This document shows, one piece after another, positions 5,899 to 8,485 of a stretch of DNA of 8,485 bases; the first letter of the stretch is position 1, and each line of letters begins with the position of its first letter. The stretch is from assembly GCA_964608325.1 (NCBI GenBank), contig CAZSMX010000026.1, positions 1-8,485 on the forward strand, in the 5' to 3' direction. This DNA is from CAZRVH01 sp964608325. GTDB lineage: Bacteria > Patescibacteriota > Gracilibacteria > Peribacterales > Peribacteraceae. A program made the position numbers and the translations under genes. Under the pieces are notes generated by a model. The model worked only from the letters and a program-made list of their open reading frames with translations. It was not told where the DNA came from and ran no database searches.

Positions 5899-8013
5899 TC
5901 ACAGCCCGATCTCCTTCGCCACGCCCTTCATCGCGTCCAGGACGATGCCGACGAATTCGTTCAGGGGCACGTTCAGGAGTTCCTCGCACTGCTTGATCTG
6001 CGTGCGGTCCACCTGCGCGGCGAAGGCCTTGTCCTTCAGTTTCTTCGTGACGCTGCTTACTTCCACGTCCGCGATCTGTTTGCTGGGGCGCACGCGCGCG
6101 ACGGCGATGATGAATCCCGTCAGTTCGTCCGCGCAGTAGAGCGCCTTGCGCAGCATCGTATCCAGCGGATAGTCCGCGCCGTAGCGGGCCGCGTAGTGCG
6201 CACGGATATCGCCGAGCAGTTCGGCCGGCGCGTCGATCGTTTTCAGGAGGCTTTCCAGCGTCTCGCCGCAATGCGCCTCGGCGTCTTTGCCGAGGTTGTC
6301 CCAATCCAGGTCGTGCAGCATGCCCGCGACCTTCCAGGTCTGCGGATCCCCGCCGAACTTCTTCGCGAGCGCTTCCATGGCCGCGCCCGTGGCGATCAGG
6401 TGCGCTTTCGTCTGGTCCGCGTGTGCTTCGATGAGGCCGTGCGCAGCCGGCAACAGGTGTCCGTATTCGGCGTGCTGCAGGAGGTGCGATGAGGCGGGTA
6501 ATTCCGCCTTCTCTTTCTTGGATGCGGGTTTTCCCGCTTCTTTCTGAGATTCCTGGTGGGTCGGCTTCATCAGCGGGAACAGCACCACATCGCGCAGGTT
6601 CGTTTGCCTAGTGAGTAGTGCCACGATGCGGTCGATCCCCATGCCGAAGCCCGAACAGGGCGGGCATCCGTACTCCAGTGCGGCGATGAAGTCATCGTCT
6701 TTGCCGTGCGCTTCGCTGTCCCCGCCCGATTTCGCCTTCGATTGCTGTTCGAAACGCTTTGCCTGGTCCACGGGGTCCACGAGCTCGGAGTATGCGTTCA
6801 CGATCTCCCATCCTCCCACCACCAGCTGGAAGCGGTCCGTGATATCCGGATCCGCGTCGTTGCGACGCGCGAGGGGGGAGAGATCCAGGGGGTGGTTCAT
6901 GATGAACGTCGGCTGCACGATCTTCGGGCGGCTGACCTTCTTGTAGAGCTGGTCGATCAGGTTGCCACGTCCCAACGCCTCTACGTCCACGTCGAGTTTG
7001 ATACCTTTTTCTTTCATCGCTTTGCGCAACTCATCCGCGGTTGCACACTGCGTGAAGTCTATGCCGCATTCGCGTTCGATGGCGTCCTTCAGCGTGAGGC
7101 GGGGGAACGGGGGAGTGAAATCAACGTCCTGGAGGTTTCCATCGCGGTCGGGGATCTGCAGCTTCGACGTACCCAGCAACTGCGGGATGAGCGTACCCAG
7201 CATCGCTTCGGTAAATTCCATGTTCTTCACGTAGTCCCAGTACGCGCTGTAATGCTCCACCATGGTGAAGTCCTGCAGATGGCTGGGGTCCAGCCCCTCG
7301 TTGCGGAATACGCGGCCGAGTTCGAACACGCGGTCGAATCCGCCGACGAGACACTCCTTCAGGAACGTTTCCGGGGCAATGCGCAGGTAGACGTCGTTGT
7401 CGTACGCTTCATGGTGCGTCTTGAACGGCGTTGCCAACGCACCCGAGGCGGCATTGGTGAGCACCGGCGTTTCCACTTCCACGAACCCATGGTCCCAGTA
7501 GAACTGGCGCAACATTTGCACGAATTTGCTGCGTATAACGAATCTGTCGAATGTGTCACGGTTGCTCTGGAGATCGAGGTAACGCTGTCTCCAAGCCGTT
7601 TCCTGGTCGGCGATGCCGTGCCATTTCTCGGGAGGCTGGCGGAGCGTTTTCGTAAGCATCTGCCACTTGATCACGCCGACGGTCGGTTCGCCCGTCTTCG
7701 TCGTGAACATCTCGCCCTCGATGCCGATGATGTCGCCCAAATCGGTCACGGACAGGAATTCCTTGTATTCCTTCTCGCCCAATTCCTCCTTGCGCAGCGC
7801 GATTTGCAGTCTTCCCGTGTGGTCCTGCAGCGTCAAAAACGAGAGTTTCCCCATGTCTCGGGACAGCATGATGCGTCCGGCGACGCACACCTGCGTCCCT
7901 TCCGGGAGCTTCCGCGCGTCCGCGAGGGTGTGCGACCTGTCGTACGACGCGGCATACGGCTGCTTGCCTTGTTCGCGCAGGCGCTGCGCTTTCTCGTGTC
8001 GGATGGGATCCAT
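5899..8013 (-). CDS. lysS: Lysyl-tRNA synthetase (class II) fused to a C-terminal HD-superfamily hydrolase domain
   Basis: The first ~485 residues are a full class II LysRS, which charges tRNA-Lys with lysine in the cytoplasm. Seen: anticodon-binding OB fold (about 42-130), RQRYLDL (142-148), motif 2 RVFRNEG with catalytic Arg237, lysine-pocket residues E253, Y255, N406, Y408 and E410 by comparison with E. coli LysRS, and motif 3 GFGMGIDR ending at Arg462. The usual HNPEF after motif 2 is HLQDF. A Lys/Glu/Ala-rich linker (about 486-508) leads to an HD domain (about 510-704) resembling predicted hydrolases of COG2316, with H538, H567-D568 and D629 in place as metal ligands and an ADELTG segment. 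Normal bacterial LysRS is about 500 aa, so roughly 200 residues are extra. The HD substrate is unknown. ATG 8013 gives the expected N-terminus; only a weak TAGG lies upstream. It converges with the 880-aa gene, one base apart. Confidence 0.95.
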   Translation of the reverse strand: MDPIRHEKAQRLREQGKQPYAASYDRSHTLADARKLPEGTQVCVAGRIMLSRDMGKLSFLTLQDHTGRLQIALRKEELGEKEYKEFLSVTDLGDIIGIEGEMFTTKTGEPTVGVIKWQMLTKTLRQPPEKWHGIADQETAWRQRYLDLQSNRDTFDRFVIRSKFVQMLRQFYWDHGFVEVETPVLTNAASGALATPFKTHHEAYDNDVYLRIAPETFLKECLVGGFDRVFELGRVFRNEGLDPSHLQDFTMVEHYSAYWDYVKNMEFTEAMLGTLIPQLLGTSKLQIPDRDGNLQDVDFTPPFPRLTLKDAIERECGIDFTQCATADELRKAMKEKGIKLDVDVEALGRGNLIDQLYKKVSRPKIVQPTFIMNHPLDLSPLARRNDADPDITDRFQLVVGGWEIVNAYSELVDPVDQAKRFEQQSKAKSGGDSEAHGKDDDFIAALEYGCPPCSGFGMGIDRIVALLTRQTNLRDVVLFPLMKPTHQESQKEAGKPASKKEKAELPASSHLLQHAEYGHLLPAAHGLIEAHADQTKAHLIATGAAMEALAKKFGGDPQTWKVAGMLHDLDWDNLGKDAEAHCGETLESLLKTIDAPAELLGDIRAHYAARYGADYPLDTMLRKALYCADELTGFIIAVARVRPSKQIADVEVSSVTKKLKDKAFAAQVDRTQIKQCEELLNVPLNEFVGIVLDAMKGVAKEIGL

Positions 8014-8104
8014 GATTCATAGCCTACCGTGCGCGTGCCGTTCACGGAAGTGCCGTTTCCGCTCGCATCGTGGTAGAGTGCCATCGTTCCTTCCTCTTTT
8101 TTTA
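8014..8104. promoter_or_regulatory. Divergent intergenic region between lysS and the 8105 gene
   Basis: These 91 bases must hold the start signals for both lysS (leftward) and the secreted-protein gene (rightward). On the plus strand they end in a pyrimidine tract (TTCCTTCCTC followed by T7). On the minus strand that same tract reads GAGGAAGGA. I see no convincing lysS promoter hexamers. Confidence 0.45.
8071..8079 (+). promoter_or_regulatory. Possible extended -10 promoter element
   Basis: TGGTAGAGT fits TGnTATAAT with 4 of 6 hexamer matches, and no clear -35 is visible. It ends 25 bases before ATG 8105, the same distance as the candidate element at 100-108 from ATG 134, and predicts a short pyrimidine-rich leader. 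Confidence 0.3.
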
Positions 8105-8485
8105 ATGAAGTACTACTCGCCACTCCTCGTTTCCCTCGCGTTCTTCCTGCAGGCTCCGTCCGCTTTGGCCGCCTACGATTCTCCGGCCGACCTCCTGAAG
8201 GCCATCCAAACCGACGCGACGCCCAGGACCGTAAGCGTAGAAACCCATGTTTCGTATACGGCCGAAGACCCTTTTTATGTGTCGCTCTGGGTGCGCGGAC
8301 GTACGCAGGGGAAGCTTGCCGAAGCCCAGGGGGAAACATCGGCAACGCTGGATTTCGTAATGCCGTCGGAAGATGTGAACGCCCGCATCAAGGCGCGCAC
8401 CCGCGTGACCGACAAAACCTTCTACGGGCTTTTGGAAAGCATGACGGGAAAACTGGGAACCGATGAAGAGGGGATCAAGGCTTCC
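8105..8485 (+). CDS. Exported protein of unknown function (5' part only)
   Basis: 127 codons are open from ATG 8105 to the window edge with no stop. The product begins MKYYSPLLVSLAFFLQ followed by APSALA and AYDS, a clear type I signal peptide with likely cleavage after residue 22 (ALA before AY). There is no lipobox Cys, so it is not a lipoprotein. The mature part so far has no Cys and alternates polar and hydrophobic residues (for example VSVETHVSY and FYVSLWVRG), suggesting beta structure, with a helical-looking ADLLKAIQ at the start. I do not recognise the family. The pyrimidine leader and MKYY/MKYR-like start resemble the 880-aa gene. It is transcribed divergently from lysS. Confidence 0.75.
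   Translation, partial: MKYYSPLLVSLAFFLQAPSALAAYDSPADLLKAIQTDATPRTVSVETHVSYTAEDPFYVSLWVRGRTQGKLAEAQGETSATLDFVMPSEDVNARIKARTRVTDKTFYGLLESMTGKLGTDEEGIKAS

Noticed and set aside
5767..6492. 241-aa open frame on the plus strand across the end of the 880-aa gene and antisense to lysS
   Set aside because: It overlaps two well-supported genes, is Arg-rich, and shows no domain or start signal.
6706..8022. 438-aa open frame on the plus strand opposite lysS
   Set aside because: It is the antisense shadow of a clear LysRS gene in GC-rich DNA; its product is rich in Arg, Val and His with no recognisable domain.
7833..8084. Minus-strand frame starting at 8084 with a good purine-rich site (GAGGAAGGA) before its ATG, overlapping the lysS start
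   Set aside because: After about 25 residues it is an Arg/Ser-rich shadow of lysS in another frame. The purine tract is simply the complement of the pyrimidine leader of the 8105 gene. A short leader peptide cannot be excluded but has no other support.
1..8485. CRISPR array, tRNA or rRNA genes, insertion sequences, attachment sites
   Set aside because: No regularly spaced direct repeats, tRNA-like cloverleaf, rRNA-like sequence, transposase or terminal inverted repeats were seen. Repeats here are protein-level only.

Overview
The window reads like a surface-protein locus of a moderately GC-rich bacterium, most likely from the Candidate Phyla Radiation/Patescibacteria. A Peregrinibacteria/Peribacteria-type genome is my best guess. 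The reasons are very large secreted proteins that mix Cys-rich modules, DUF4215-type repeats, SDGIDNDGDG-type acidic repeats and long Ser-rich linkers, plus polypyrimidine leaders in place of Shine-Dalgarno sites. The assignment is inferred from style, not from a marker gene. TGA is used as a stop (both genes meeting at 5897/5899), so nothing here points to TGA recoding.

Layout. Bases 1-30 are the last codons of an upstream gene whose C-terminal tail matches the tail of the next gene, so at least two related surface proteins sit in tandem. A 1033-aa secreted protein follows (134-3235). It has a signal peptide, a Cys-rich head, an AT-rich helical section with four CX3C motifs, Gly-rich and Ser-rich linkers, three DUF4215-like repeats and a C-terminal sorting-signal-like tail. 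Nineteen bases later, probably in the same operon, comes an 880-aa secreted protein (3255-5897). It has two tandem copies of an undescribed Cys-containing beta-type domain, three DUF4215-like repeats, two acidic repeats, a Ser/Ala-rich stalk and a C-terminal Cys domain.

On the minus strand, ending one base away from that gene, lies lysS (8013-5899). It encodes a complete class II lysyl-tRNA synthetase fused to a complete HD-superfamily hydrolase domain of the COG2316 type with its metal-binding residues intact. A 91-base divergent gap separates lysS from a rightward gene for another signal-peptide protein (8105 onward), which runs off the window.

How the genes relate. The three rightward genes are all exported and share a pyrimidine-rich leader just before the chosen ATG. 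Two of them also have an extended -10-like element exactly 25 bases upstream of the ATG. lysS is a housekeeping gene with no evident functional tie to the surface proteins. The items most worth following up are the LysRS-HD fusion, the duplicated domain in the 880-aa protein, the CX3C module in an AT-rich island of the 1033-aa gene, and the shared C-terminal tail.
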